A stretch of DNA of 36,889 nt from an uncultured Clostridium sp. (GCA_948468275.1 CAOKHI010000017.1:1-36889); one strand, 5' to 3'. Positions 1 through 11,300 are shown, numbered from the stretch's first letter. Program-made: numbers and translations. Notes: generated by a model from the sequence alone, not told the origin.

Positions 1-343
1 ATAATATTGACAACTTGTCAATAAAAACGTTTTGTTTGGAAAATATTTAAGAAAAAAATATTTAGAACATTAACAATACCATTAAAACACAAATATCTAC
101 AAAAGTAAAGAAAAACATTTCGACAAAAAACGACAAAGATTAATATGATGACTCGGAGAATTAAAAATTATTTTATAGTAAAATCATTAAGTAAAAGATG
201 TAATATGCTTGTTAGATATACTAATATATCAAATTTTTAAAAAAGTTTTTAAAAATTATAAAATTGATTAAATAAAAAAAATACTGTTTACAAGGTAAAA
301 ACGTTGTGATATAATTTGTTAAGAATAATTATGAGGTGAGAAA
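1..343. other. AT-rich leader region, no gene seen
   Basis: No convincing coding region is present. The first bases hold a perfect odd palindrome at 5-23 (TATTGACAA-C-TTGTCAATA), which looks like an operator or the edge of an upstream regulatory region. The right end holds the promoter of the gene starting at 344. The rest is A/T-rich sequence without a recognisable structure. Confidence 0.5.
287..315 (+). promoter_or_regulatory. Sigma-A-type promoter of the Ig-like protein gene
   Basis: A TTTACA -35 box (287-292) and a TATAAT -10 box (310-315) are separated by 17 bp. They lie just upstream of a GAGGTGAG ribosome binding site and the ATG at 344. Confidence 0.75.
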
Positions 344-1267
344 ATGAATCAAATTTTACAAACAGAAAAAGCTAAAGCAAAGCAAACTGATATAAAAAAT
401 GTTATAGTATTTTTTGCTATAGCAATAATTATATTTGGAATATTATTGTTAGGACAAGGTATATATTCAGTTGTATTTAAAAATGAAGATAATACAGAAA
501 TATCAGATAATATAGATACAGCAAAACCACAAGTAAATATAGAAAAAGTACCAGATAGTGATAATATAAAAATTGAGGTAGCTCATATTAATCCAATATC
601 ACAAATAGTATATAGATGGAATGAAGAAGAAGAAAATGTAATAGATGCAGAAAATAAAACACAGATTTCTGAATTAATAGAATTACCAGTCGGAAGTAAT
701 ACTCTTTATTTAAAAGTTACAGATATAAATGGGGAATTCGTAGAATTTGAAAAAGAATATGTGCTAGAAGGAAATGGAAAACCTGTTATAAGTTTAACTG
801 TAACTGGGGATAATAAAATAAAAATTGTAGCAAAAGATGAGCAAGCATTAAAAGATATGGTATTTTCATGGAACAATGGAGATGAAACTAGAGTAGAGGC
901 TAACATGGATAATTTACAACAAATAGAAAGAGAAGTTGAAATACCACTTGGACAAAATACATTAAAAGTTACAGCAACTAATGTAGAAGATATACAAAGT
1001 ACAAAAGAATTAGAAGTAAAAGGTATTAAAAAACCTACTGTAACTGTAGAAAGAGAAGGAGATTACTTAATAATAACAGCAACAGACGAAAATGCTATGA
1101 AAATTGTAACATATACATTAAATGGAAAAACTTATCAGCTAAATTTTGGAGAACAAAAGGTAATAAAATATAAACAGCTTCTAGAAGAAGGTGAAAACTT
1201 ATTAATACTTACAGCTGAAAATAAAGATGGTGGAATTACAGAATATAAGGGCAAATGTATAAAATAA
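344..1267 (+). CDS. Membrane-anchored protein with Ig-like repeats
   Basis: This 307-residue protein has a short Lys-rich cytoplasmic start, one hydrophobic segment (about residues 18-42) that should act as an uncleaved signal anchor, and an extracytoplasmic part. The outer part contains three similar beta-rich repeats of roughly 80-90 residues, each with an 'I.I.A.D....' strand pattern and a 'G.NTL.....T' strand. This resembles bacterial Ig-like or cadherin-like modules. No catalytic motif is visible, so a structural or adhesive envelope role is inferred only from the architecture. It has its own promoter and a hairpin after the stop, so it is probably monocistronic. The ATG is supported by a GAGGTGAG site. 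Confidence 0.7.
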   Translation: MNQILQTEKAKAKQTDIKNVIVFFAIAIIIFGILLLGQGIYSVVFKNEDNTEISDNIDTAKPQVNIEKVPDSDNIKIEVAHINPISQIVYRWNEEEENVIDAENKTQISELIELPVGSNTLYLKVTDINGEFVEFEKEYVLEGNGKPVISLTVTGDNKIKIVAKDEQALKDMVFSWNNGDETRVEANMDNLQQIEREVEIPLGQNTLKVTATNVEDIQSTKELEVKGIKKPTVTVEREGDYLIITATDENAMKIVTYTLNGKTYQLNFGEQKVIKYKQLLEEGENLLILTAENKDGGITEYKGKCIK

Positions 1268-1278
1268 AAAGCAAAAAC

Positions 1279-1309
1279 AGAGAAGGAAGAACTAAAAAGA
1301 TCCTTCTCT
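1279..1309 (+). terminator. Hairpin after the Ig-like gene (weak terminator)
   Basis: AGAGAAGGA (1279-1287) pairs perfectly with TCCTTCTCT (1301-1309). No strong T-run follows, so termination may be inefficient. Confidence 0.5.
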
Positions 1310-1326
1310 ATTATGTGTATTTAGAG

Positions 1327-1384
1327 GTTACTATAAAATAGTTTACAATTATAAACTAGCATTTATATGTTATTTTTTAGTAAC
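1327..1384. repeat. 58-bp nested inverted repeat
   Basis: The outer arms GTTACTA (1327-1333) and TAGTAAC (1378-1384) enclose an inner perfect hairpin, TAGTTTA/TAAACTA (1339-1358). The outer ends match the first seven bases of the 181-bp MITE found elsewhere in the window. The flanks (ATTTAGAG versus TTAGAAGG) are not a clean target duplication. It could be a MITE relic or a 5' untranslated structure of the next gene. Confidence 0.4.
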
Positions 1385-1405
1385 TTAGAAGGATTGATAT
1401 AGCTT

Positions 1406-2197
1406 ATGAATATTGATATTGTAAAATTAGTGATATATATTTTAGTTTATTCTTTTTTTGGATGGATTATGGAGTCTGTTATAAAAACAGTAGTTCAAAG
1501 AAAGTTTGTTAATAGTGGTTTTTTACATGGGCCTTTTTGTCCAATATATGGATTTGGGGCTGCTATAATGTTGATATTTTTATATAGTTTTAAAGAAAGG
1601 GTAATACTTTTATTTATTATAGCATTTTTTGTGCTTTCAGTGTGGGAGTATATAGTGGGATGGATGCTTGAAAAAATATTTAAGACAAAGTATTGGGACT
1701 ATTCAAATTATAAAATTAATTTACATGGTAGAGTATGCTTAATTAATTCAATTTTTTGGGGGTTTTTAGGTGTAGTATTTATAAAATTTATTCATCCTTT
1801 TATTGAACAAAAAGTTGAAATTATTCCAAATAATATGCTATTATATATTGTGGTAGTATTACTATTTGTTGTTATAGTGGACTTGATAATTAGTATAATA
1901 AAGGTACTTAATATTAAAACAAAACTAGAAAAGATAAATCAATTAGGAGATACAATAAAAGAAAAATTAGAAGAATTAAAGCATATAGCAAATAATGCAC
2001 AAATTAATAATAATGAGCATATTCAAGAAGTTATTGAAGAACTAAAGTATAAGCAGACAAAAATAAAAAGAAAATTATTAAAACAAACTAATAGACTAAA
2101 AAAAGCTTTTCCAACAATGAGATCAGAAACAATTGAAAAAATAAATGATTATGTGAATCAGAAAATAGAAAATATAAAAAAAGATAGAAGCAAATAA
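1406..2197 (+). CDS. CmpB-type (PF06541-like) multi-pass membrane protein
   Basis: This 263-residue protein has about four or five hydrophobic segments in its first 170 residues and a long charged, probably coiled-coil C-terminal tail (about 175-263, rich in Lys/Glu/Gln). The N-terminal pattern 'FFGWIMESV' followed by 'GFLHGPFCPIYGFGA' is typical of the family annotated as putative ABC-transporter type IV (CmpB). Despite that name, no transport ATPase lies next to it and its biochemical role is unknown. AGAAGGA lies upstream of the ATG. A nested hairpin sits in the gap before it. The family name is a memory-based assignment. Confidence 0.7.
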   Translation: MNIDIVKLVIYILVYSFFGWIMESVIKTVVQRKFVNSGFLHGPFCPIYGFGAAIMLIFLYSFKERVILLFIIAFFVLSVWEYIVGWMLEKIFKTKYWDYSNYKINLHGRVCLINSIFWGFLGVVFIKFIHPFIEQKVEIIPNNMLLYIVVVLLFVVIVDLIISIIKVLNIKTKLEKINQLGDTIKEKLEELKHIANNAQINNNEHIQEVIEELKYKQTKIKRKLLKQTNRLKKAFPTMRSETIEKINDYVNQKIENIKKDRSK

Positions 2198-2262
2198 TTG
2201 TAAGTGCTAGCATTGCTTGTAAGGTTTTTTTAGGAATTTATATAAAAATAAAGGAGAAAAAT

Positions 2263-3189
2263 ATGGTACAAGAGATTTATATAATAGATGATGATATTGA
2301 ATTAACATCTAATCTAAAAGAATTATTTAAACAAGAAAAAGAATATAAATTTAAAAATGTTAGAACAAAAGATATAGATATAGCATTAAAGAATATTCCA
2401 TCTCTTATAATTATAAATGAAGATAAAATACAAAAAGATATAATACAAGTATGTACTAATATTAGACAAAATGAAGATAATAGTATAACACCAATGGTTG
2501 TAATATCTATGAATAAGGATAAAAAACATAGAATTGATATATTAAAATTATCTATAGAATATTATATAAAACAACCAATAGATAATGATTATTTGTATTA
2601 TACAATAAAAAATATAGTCAGATTAATGTATATAAATAGAAGAGTAAGTCCATTAACAGGATTACCAGGTAATGTGCAAATACAAACAGAAATGAAAAAA
2701 AGGTTGTTAAAAAAAGAAGAGTTTGCAATATTATATTTAGATTTAGACAATTTTAAAGCATATAATGATTTGTATGGTTTTACAAAAGGTGATGAAATAA
2801 TAAAGTTTACAGCAAGGACAATATCTAGAAACATACATAGTTGTGATATAGAAGATAGTTTTGTAGGACACATCGGAGGAGATGATTTTATAGCAATAGT
2901 TTCAAAAACTGATTATGATGCTATTTGCAAAAAAATAATAAAAGAGTTTGATGAAAATGTTTTAGGATATTTTACAAAAGAAGATGTGGAAAAAGGCTAT
3001 GTAGAAGTAGTAAATAGAAAAGGAATAATAGAGCAATTTCCACTTACTTCTATATCAATAGGAGTTGTTGCAGTAGATAAAGGAAGGTTTAATAATACAT
3101 TAGAAATTGGAGAAGTAGGAGCACAAGTAAAACATTTAGCAAAAACAACTATGGGAAGTACTTATATAGTAAATAGAAGAAAGAAGTAA
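2263..3189 (+). CDS. Response-regulator-like GGDEF diguanylate cyclase
   Basis: This 308-residue protein has a CheY-like receiver (about 1-120) and a GGDEF domain (about 135-305). The receiver keeps the acidic cluster 'IIDDD' and a 'KQP' motif, but the beta3 strand reads 'LIIINEDK', so the expected phospho-acceptor Asp appears replaced. The cyclase domain carries 'SPLTGLPG', 'YLDLDNFKAYND' and the signature 'GGDDF', a functional variant of GGDEF, so cyclic-di-GMP synthesis is plausible. The likely input is phosphorylation-independent. The start has a good AAAGGAG site. It lies 45 bp upstream of cwlD and may be co-transcribed with it. Confidence 0.85.
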   Translation: MVQEIYIIDDDIELTSNLKELFKQEKEYKFKNVRTKDIDIALKNIPSLIIINEDKIQKDIIQVCTNIRQNEDNSITPMVVISMNKDKKHRIDILKLSIEYYIKQPIDNDYLYYTIKNIVRLMYINRRVSPLTGLPGNVQIQTEMKKRLLKKEEFAILYLDLDNFKAYNDLYGFTKGDEIIKFTARTISRNIHSCDIEDSFVGHIGGDDFIAIVSKTDYDAICKKIIKEFDENVLGYFTKEDVEKGYVEVVNRKGIIEQFPLTSISIGVVAVDKGRFNNTLEIGEVGAQVKHLAKTTMGSTYIVNRRKK

Positions 3190-3198
3190 GTATAAAAT

Positions 3199-3233
3199 TA
3201 AGACACTAACATATATATATATGGGGTGTCTTA
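3199..3233 (+). promoter_or_regulatory. Inverted repeat covering the cwlD ribosome binding site
   Basis: TAAGACAC (3199-3206) is perfectly complementary to GTGTCTTA (3226-3233). The right arm and loop edge include the GGGGTG Shine-Dalgarno sequence for the ATG at 3235, so an mRNA hairpin could reduce cwlD translation. There is no T-run, so it is not a normal terminator. Confidence 0.5.
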
Positions 3234-3234
3234 T

Positions 3235-3942
3235 ATGATTATATTGAAAAAAAATAGAATATTATTAGTAAGTTTATTTGTTTTTATATCTATATTTACA
3301 TTTACATTAGTAAGTACTAAAAAAAGTAATACAGTAGAAACAGTTAGTCTACCAGTTACAAATAAAGTTGTTATACTAGATTCAGGACATGGAGAGCCTG
3401 ATGGAGGAGCGCAAAGCAACAATGGAACAACAGAAGCTAGTATTAATTTAAAAATAGCATTAAAAGTACAAAATTTATTAGAACAAAGTGGATGTACTGT
3501 AATATTAACTAGATCAGATGATGCAGGAATATATGATTTAGATAGCAAAACATTAAAACAAAAAAAGATATCAGATATACAAAATAGAGTAAAAATAGGA
3601 AATTCAAATGGAGCAGATATATTTGTAAGTATTCATTTAAATAAAATACCACAATCACAATATAGTGGGTGGCAAACTTTCTATAAAGATGGAAATGAAC
3701 GCAGCCAAAAACTTGCAACATCAATACAAAATAAATTAAATGAGGCAATTCAAAAAGAAAATAAAAGAGTTCCATTAAAAATAGATAATATATATATAAT
3801 TAAGCATGTACAAATTCCAACATCAATAGTAGAATGTGGATTTTTATCAAATCCAGAAGAAGAAAAGCAATTACTAACAGATGAATATCAAGATAGACTA
3901 GCGTGGGGAATATATACAGGAATAATAGATTATTTTATGTAG
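3235..3942 (+). CDS. cwlD: N-acetylmuramoyl-L-alanine amidase, CwlD-like
   Basis: The product is a 235-residue Amidase_3 protein with one N-terminal hydrophobic segment (about 9-27) acting as signal or anchor. The zinc-amidase motifs are visible: 'ILDSGHGEPDGGA', a Glu in 'GTTEASINL', 'FVSIHLN', and 'SIVECGFLSNPEEE' with the catalytic Glu. Length and the 'GHGEPDGGA' motif fit CwlD, which removes peptide side chains in the forespore so that muramic delta-lactam can form in spore cortex. ATG 3235 is chosen over the in-frame GTG at 3226 because GGGGTG is the ribosome binding site. This fits the sporulation genes elsewhere in the window. Confidence 0.88.
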   Translation: MIILKKNRILLVSLFVFISIFTFTLVSTKKSNTVETVSLPVTNKVVILDSGHGEPDGGAQSNNGTTEASINLKIALKVQNLLEQSGCTVILTRSDDAGIYDLDSKTLKQKKISDIQNRVKIGNSNGADIFVSIHLNKIPQSQYSGWQTFYKDGNERSQKLATSIQNKLNEAIQKENKRVPLKIDNIYIIKHVQIPTSIVECGFLSNPEEEKQLLTDEYQDRLAWGIYTGIIDYFM

Positions 3943-4007
3943 TATACAAATTATGAAAAGAAATACATAACAAGCAAAATATTTAACACTAAAAGAGTGT
4001 GCTAATG

Positions 4008-4036
4008 TTGACAATAAAATATTATTCATATAAAAT
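4008..4036 (+). promoter_or_regulatory. Sigma-A-type promoter of pilin/FGE gene 1
   Basis: A perfect TTGACA box (4008-4013) is followed 17 bp later by TAAAAT (4031-4036), 50 bp before the ATG at 4086. Confidence 0.75.
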
Positions 4037-4085
4037 ATGAATGGAAAATACGAAAATAGGATAAAATAAATACTAAGGAGTAATT

Positions 4086-5207
4086 ATGATAAGAATAAAG
4101 AAAATGTGCAATAAAGATCAAAAGGCAATAACATTAATAGCATTAATAATAACAATAATACTAATGTTATTACTAGCAGGAATAACTATAAGTATAGTAA
4201 TAGGTCCACAAGGATTATTAGAAAAGGCAAGTAAGGTAACAAATTTATATAAACAAGAACAAGAAAATGAAATAAATGAAATAGAGAAATTAGCAGAAAA
4301 GCTAGATACAAAAAATGATATACCAACTATACCAATAGATCCAGACACAGCACAAGCAGGAGATATAATAAAAGTAGAAAATAATATAAAATATACATCA
4401 GATGGAGAAGGCAATGTAATACCTGTGCCAGAGGGATTTAGCTATGCAGAAGAAGGAACAAAAGAAACAGGATTTGTAATAAAGAATCAAAAAGATGGAA
4501 ATGAATTTGTATGGATACCAGTAGAAGGTATGCCATATACATATAGTAGATATGCTTTTTCAGGAAATAATTGGAAAAGAGGTCAAAAATTAGGAGAATT
4601 AGAAGAAAATACAAAAAGTTATAAAATAACAAGAATTGATGCGCAAAATTATACTTTTATAGAAGAAAACAAAGATGGAGAAAGTGTAGAAAAATATGGA
4701 GGATATTATATAGCAAGATATGAAGCAGGACTATTAAGTAAAAGACATTCAATGGAAGAAGAGCTGACAATACCAATATTTCAAAAGTCTGGAGATAAAA
4801 AGATATATGTATATGATCATGTAACAATAGAACAAGCAAAACAAATATCAGAAGAAGTGTATAACAAACAAAAAGATAATGTGACAAGCAAATTATGTAG
4901 CAGTTATGCATGGGATACAGCACTACAATTTATAGAAACCAAAAATGCAGGGTGGTCAATAAATAGTGTAGGTGGTAACTATAGTGGAGCTATAAAAGAA
5001 ACAGGACAGAGTACACCTGTAAATAACATATATGATATGGGTGGAAATGTATATGAAATGACAACAGAGGATCCATATTTATCTGGATTAAGAGTAGTTG
5101 CACGTGGTGGAAGTTCTGCATCTGCATCATCATGGGCACCAGCTGCTGATCGCAGTCCTTGTACTGATTTAAGTGATTTGGGATTACGTATTGTATTATT
5201 TTTATAA
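4086..5207 (+). CDS. Pilin-like protein with FGE/C-type-lectin-like C-terminus (copy 1)
   Basis: This 373-residue protein starts with a type IV pilin-like segment: short basic leader, 'KAITLIALIITI', then a roughly 20-residue hydrophobic helix. The canonical Gly at the cleavage point is Ala here and the usual Glu5 is absent. The rest resembles a formylglycine-generating-enzyme (SUMF1/C-type lectin) fold: 'NEFVWIP', 'YYIARYEAGL', 'WDTALQFIE', 'NIYDMGGNVYEM', 'ARGGSS', ending 'LGLRIVLFL'. No catalytic function is claimed, and surface display or ligand binding is more likely. The last 35 codons look like a diversified region. It is a paralogue of the gene at 22022. It has a strong promoter, an AAGGAG site and its own terminator, so it stands alone. 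Confidence 0.82.
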   Translation: MIRIKKMCNKDQKAITLIALIITIILMLLLAGITISIVIGPQGLLEKASKVTNLYKQEQENEINEIEKLAEKLDTKNDIPTIPIDPDTAQAGDIIKVENNIKYTSDGEGNVIPVPEGFSYAEEGTKETGFVIKNQKDGNEFVWIPVEGMPYTYSRYAFSGNNWKRGQKLGELEENTKSYKITRIDAQNYTFIEENKDGESVEKYGGYYIARYEAGLLSKRHSMEEELTIPIFQKSGDKKIYVYDHVTIEQAKQISEEVYNKQKDNVTSKLCSSYAWDTALQFIETKNAGWSINSVGGNYSGAIKETGQSTPVNNIYDMGGNVYEMTTEDPYLSGLRVVARGGSSASASSWAPAADRSPCTDLSDLGLRIVLFL

Positions 5208-5210
5208 ATT

Positions 5211-5243
5211 AAAAGACACATCAAAAATAAAGATGTGTCTTTT
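5211..5243 (+). terminator. Intrinsic terminator after pilin/FGE gene 1
   Basis: AAAAGACACATC (5211-5222) pairs perfectly with GATGTGTCTTTT (5232-5243). The hairpin starts 4 bp after the stop codon, directly behind the putative variable region. Confidence 0.85.
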
Positions 5244-5357
5244 AACAATTAATATATTACCATAAATAAATTTTAATATGTGTTTTATTTGATGGTATAA
5301 AAATGGAATTATTGGAAAAACTAATTTTAAAAAATTCGTATCAAGGAGTGGAGTTTT

Positions 5358-8300
5358 TTGAAATTGGTTAAGATTTTGAATATTAAAGGTGCTTTGTTAG
5401 ATAAGTATCAGTTGGAGAATTATTTAGAGAAAATGGCTTCTGACCATGTTTTACAGGATAAATCCCAAAAAGATACTTATCCAATTCCACGTATGCAAGA
5501 TAATTTTAAGTTTATTACAGCTACTTATGAGATTTTGAATAGGGATATTAAGATGGGCATAAATATTCATCCTGCAGGTGAATGGCTCCTTGATAATTAT
5601 TATATTATTGAAGAGACTGTTAAAACTATACAAAAAGAGATGTCTTTGAAAAAATATACTAATTTTGTGGGACTTTCTAATGGTGCATATGCAGGATTTG
5701 CAAGAATTTATGTACTTGCTACTGAGATTGTTGCATATACTGATGCTAATATAAATACACATAATTTAGAAGAATTATTAAATGCATATCAAAATAAGAA
5801 AACTTTAAATATGGAAGAGATTTGGAATATAGGTATTTTTCTTCAAATTGCTATTATTGAAAATATTAGAAATATTTGTGAAAAAATATATTCTTCACAA
5901 TTACAAAAGTATAAAGTTGAAAGCATTTTAGAAAGGTTAGTTGAGTATAAGTCTAAAGATGAACAAAAATATAGACAAAATATGAATTATAAAAATAAAA
6001 TAGCTGAAGTTGGACAAATTAAGTATCCATTTATTGAATATATGTCTTATAGATTAAAAAAATATGGTAGAAAAGCATATAGTTATTTGAATGTTTTAGA
6101 AGAACAAGTAATGAAGATGGGAACTAACGTTTCTGATGTTATAAGAAAAGAGCATTTTGATATTGCAGTTAAGAAACTTGCAATAGGTAATTGTATTAAA
6201 AGTATAAAGGAAATACAAAGAATAAATTTTTTAGAAATTTTCGAGAATATAAATGGAGTTGAAGAAATTTTAAAAAAGGATCCTTCATGTGTTTATGAAA
6301 AAATGGATTACAAGACAAAAGCATATTATAGGGAAAAGATTAAAGAAATTTCTAAAAAAACAAAAATATCAGAATTATATATTGCAAGTAAAGCTTTAGA
6401 ATTAGCAAGAAATGAAGAAAATAAAAAAGAAAAGGAAGAAAGAAAAGCACATATTGGCTATTATTTAATATCTGATGGTATACAAGATTTATATAGTGTT
6501 TTACAAACTAATAAAAAACCTTATATGAAAAATGAAGCTAAACAAAAAGCATATATAGTAGCAATTGTATTAATATCTGCTATAATCTCTTTATTTTTTT
6601 GTATATCTATTTATAACAAAACTAATATTTATTTTGCAGTATTAATATTTGTTTTAACATATATTCCAATAACTCAGATAACTACCGAGATTATACAATT
6701 TTTGTTAGGAAAAATAGTAAAACCTAAATTAATACCTAAAATGGATTTTGAAAATGGTATTCCAAATGATAGCACTACAATGGTTATTATACCAACTATT
6801 GTGAAAAATCCTAAAAAAGTAAAAGACTTAATTTCAAAATTAGAAGTTTTTTATATTGCAAATAAATCAGATAATTTGTATTTTACTTTACTAGCAGATG
6901 CAAGTGCTTCTACAAAAGCTAATGAAGATTATGATATAGATATAGTAAATGTAGGAATACAGGAGATAAATAGGCTAAATAAAAAGTATTCAAAAGATGG
7001 AATGGGAATATTTCAATTTATTTATAGAAAACGTACATGGTGCGAAAGTGAAAAATGTTATCTAGGTTGGGAAAGAAAAAGGGGACTTATTAACCAATTT
7101 AATGAATACTTGTTAGGAAATATTAAAAATCCATTTAAAGCAAATACTATTGAAGAATATAGGAAAATTGATAAGTTGCCAGAAATTAAATATATAATAA
7201 CTTTAGATTCAGACACAAATTTAGTTTTAAATTCTGGATTAGAATTAATTGGTACAGCAGCACATATATTAAATAAACCAATATTAAATAAAAACCAAGA
7301 TTTAGTTATAAATGGACATGCATTAATACAGCCACGTGTTGGAATTGACTTAGTATCTTGCAGTAAAAGTATTTTTACAAAAATATTTGCAGGTGCAGGA
7401 GGAATTGATTCTTACACAAATGCTATATCAGATGTATATCAAGATAATTTTGAACAAGGAATATTTACAGGAAAAGGAATATACGATTTAAAAGTATTTT
7501 CTAAGGTTTTAAAAAATGAAATTCCACCAAATACAGTATTAAGCCATGATTTATTAGAGGGAAATTATTTAAGATGTGCACTAGCATCAGATATTTTACT
7601 GTTAGATGGATATCCATATAAATATAATTCTTTTATAACAAGACAAGCAAGATGGATACGAGGAGATTGGCAAATAATAAGATGGATTAAGAAAAATATA
7701 AAAGATAGTGCAGGAAAAATAAAGAAAAATCCACTAAATACTTTATCTAAGTATAAAATATTAGATAATCTTAGAAGAAGTTTAGTTGAAATATGTATAT
7801 TAATAAATATATTAGTGTTATCCACATTAAAAATGTTTTTTGGGATAACTATATGGCAAATAGTATCTATAATGTTAATAACTATATTGACACCTATGAT
7901 TTTAGAAATATTAACATATGTAACTTCTAAACAAAGTGATGCAATAAATCATAAATATTTTGTAAAGACTATAACAGGTTTAAAAGCTACTATGTTAAGA
8001 GGCATAATAATTCTTGCGAATTTGCCACATAAGGCTTATATATCTTTTAATTCTATTGTTAAAACAATTTATAGAATGAAAATATCAAAACATAATTTAT
8101 TAGAATGGACAACAGCAGAAGAGGCAGAAGAAGCGGGAAAAACAGATTTATTATCATATTATAAATTGATGATGGTAAATGTAATTTCAGGAATAGTAGG
8201 AATATTAATATTATTCACATATCCACAATACTTTATTAACATTATAATGTATGCAATATGCATTTTGTGGATAATTGCACCATTAATAACATGGTATATA

Positions 8301-11300
8301 AGTAAAGAAGAAATACAAAAAGCAGATGTAAGAAAGTTAAATAAAGATGATATAAATTATGTATTAGAAATAGGTAAAAAAACATGGGAATATTTTGAAA
8401 CATATATAAACGAAAAAAATAATTTTTTGCCACCTGATAACTATCAAGAAAATAGACATCCATTAACAGTAGATAGAACATCATCAACCAATATAGGGTT
8501 AGGATTAATGAGTATAATATCTGCATATGACTTAGGGTATATAGATTTAGATTATTCAATAGATTTAATGAAAAACATGTTAAACACAATAATGAATTTA
8601 TCTAAATGGAATGGACATTTATATAATTGGTATAATACAAAAACTCTACAACCATTAATTCCTAAATATATATCAACAGTAGATAGTGGTAATTTTGTTG
8701 GATATTTATATGTAGTAAAAGAGTTTTTGAAAAATATAGTAAATAATAATTTGAAAAAACAAAAATATGAAAATACAGATTTAATAAATAATATGATATC
8801 AAATATAGAAGATTTGATACAAAAAACAGATTTTAGTGTTTTGTATGATTATGAAAAACGATTATTTTCAATAGGATTTAATGTAGAAGAAAATAAATTA
8901 ACAGATTCATATTATGATTTACTAGCATCAGAAGCAAGACAAGCAAGTATAGTAGCTATAGCAAAAAAAGATGTATCATCTAAGCATTGGCAAAATTTAA
9001 GTAGGACTTTAACAGTAATGAATAAATATAAAGGACTTGTATCTTGGTCTGGAACAGCATTTGAGTATTTAATGCCAAATGTAAATATAAAAAGATATCC
9101 ACGGAAGCCTACTTGATGAATCTTGTAAATTTATGATAATGAGTCAAAAAGAATATGCAAAAAGATTAGCAATACCATGGGGAATATCTGAATCTGCATT
9201 TAATTTAAAAGACTTAAATTCAAATTACCAGTATAAGGCATTTGGAATTCCATGGCTTGGGCTAAAAAGAGGTCTTGCAGATGAAATGGTAGTGTCTTCT
9301 TATGGTAGTGTACTTGCAATACAAGATGAACCACAAGCAGTTGTAAATAATTTAAAAGATTTAGAGTCAAAAGGAATGTATGGAAAGTTTGGATTTTATG
9401 AAGCAATAGATTTTACTCCAACAAGACTTGGAAATAATCAAAAATATGCAGTAGTTAAAACATATATGGCACATCATCAAGCATTAATACTTTTATCTAT
9501 AAATAATTTAATAAATAACAATATATTACAAGAAAGATTTATGGGAAATCCAAATATAAAAGCAATAGATATACTTTTACAAGAAAGAATGCCAGAAGAT
9601 GTAATAATAACTAAAGAAAAAAAGGAAAAACCTGCGAAACCAAAAAGTATAGATTATCAAAGTTATTCAGAAAAGGTATTCACAAAATTAAATAACAATA
9701 TAAATAATTTTAATATAATATCTAATGAAAATTACACTATATGTGTAAATGAAAGAGCAGAAGGCTTTAGTAAATATAAAGATATATTAGTAAATAGATT
9801 TAAAGTTACAAATGATTATCCACAAGGTATAGGATTTTATATAAAAAACATAAGAACAAAAAAAGTATGGAGTACAATCTATTCAGAATGCAATAAAAAA
9901 CCAGATAAATATGAAGTACATTTCATGCCAGATACAGATAAATTTATAAGATATGATGAAAATATTACATCTATATGTAAAATAACCACAGCTCCAAACG
10001 ATCCAGTAGAAATACGAAGATTAGAATTAAAAAATAATGGTAATATAGAAGAAACAGTAGAAATTACAAGTATATTAGAACCTGTATTATCAACAGCGCA
10101 ACAAGATTATTCACACATGAGTTTCAACAATTTATTTCTAAAATTTGAATATTTAGAAGATACAAATACAATATTAGTAAAAAGAAATAAAAGAGGGGAT
10201 ACAAATCCTATATATTTAGGAGTAAACCTATGCACACAAGATGAAACAATAGGAGAATTAGAATATGAAATAGATGAGGAAAAACTAAATGGTGGACAAA
10301 CACTTAAAGTACCTAAAATGATAGAAAACTCTATACCATTTTCAAAAAGTTTAGGACTTAGTGTAGATCCAATAGTAGCACTAAGAAGAACTTTAAAAAT
10401 AAAACCAAATGAAAAAGTAATATTAAATTTAGTAATAAGTGTATCTGAAAATAAAGAAGAAGTTGAAGAAAATATAAAAAAATATATAAATACAGAAAAT
10501 ACAAAAAGAGCTTTTGAGTTATCAAAAATAAGAACACAAGAAGAGGCAAGATATTTAGGAATAAAAGGAACAGATATTGAAACATATCAAAAAATACTAT
10601 CATATTTAATAGTACAAAACCCAATGAAAAAACTTTATTTAAAAAACGACAAAAATTATTCACAATCAGATTTATGGCAATATGGTATATCTGGAGATTT
10701 AAGTATATTGCTTGTTAAAATAAAAGATATAAATGACATATATGTTATACAAGAATTACTAAAAGCATATGAATATTTCAAAGCAAAAAATATAGATATA
10801 GATTTAGTAATTTTAGATGAAGAAGAAAATGTATATGAAAAGTATGTAAAAGAAGCAATTGAAACACAAATATTAAATAGACATTTAATGCATATGTTAA
10901 ATCAAAGAGGAGGTATATATGTATTAAGAGCAGATGAGATAGAAAATAAAGATATACTAGAATTTAGAGCAAATGTAATAATAGATACACATTTAGGAAA
11001 TCTAAAAACAATAATAAAAGATCAAGAAGAAGATTACCTAAACACAATAAAAGTTATTCCAGATGAAATAATAAGTGAGCCAAAACAATCAAATTTCGAG
11101 AAAAAAACAAATTTAATAAATATTGAAAATTTAAAATATTATAATGAATATGGAGCATTTTCAGAAGATGGAAAAGAATATATAATTAAGATAAACAAAG
11201 ATAATATACCACCTGTTATATGGAGTCATGTAATAGGAAATAAGAATTTTGGAAGTTTAGTAACACATAATGGTTTAGGGTTTACTTGGAATAAAAATAG

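Noticed and set aside
1327..1384. A fourth MITE copy
   Set aside because: Only the outer seven bases match, the length is 58 bp and there is no clean target duplication.
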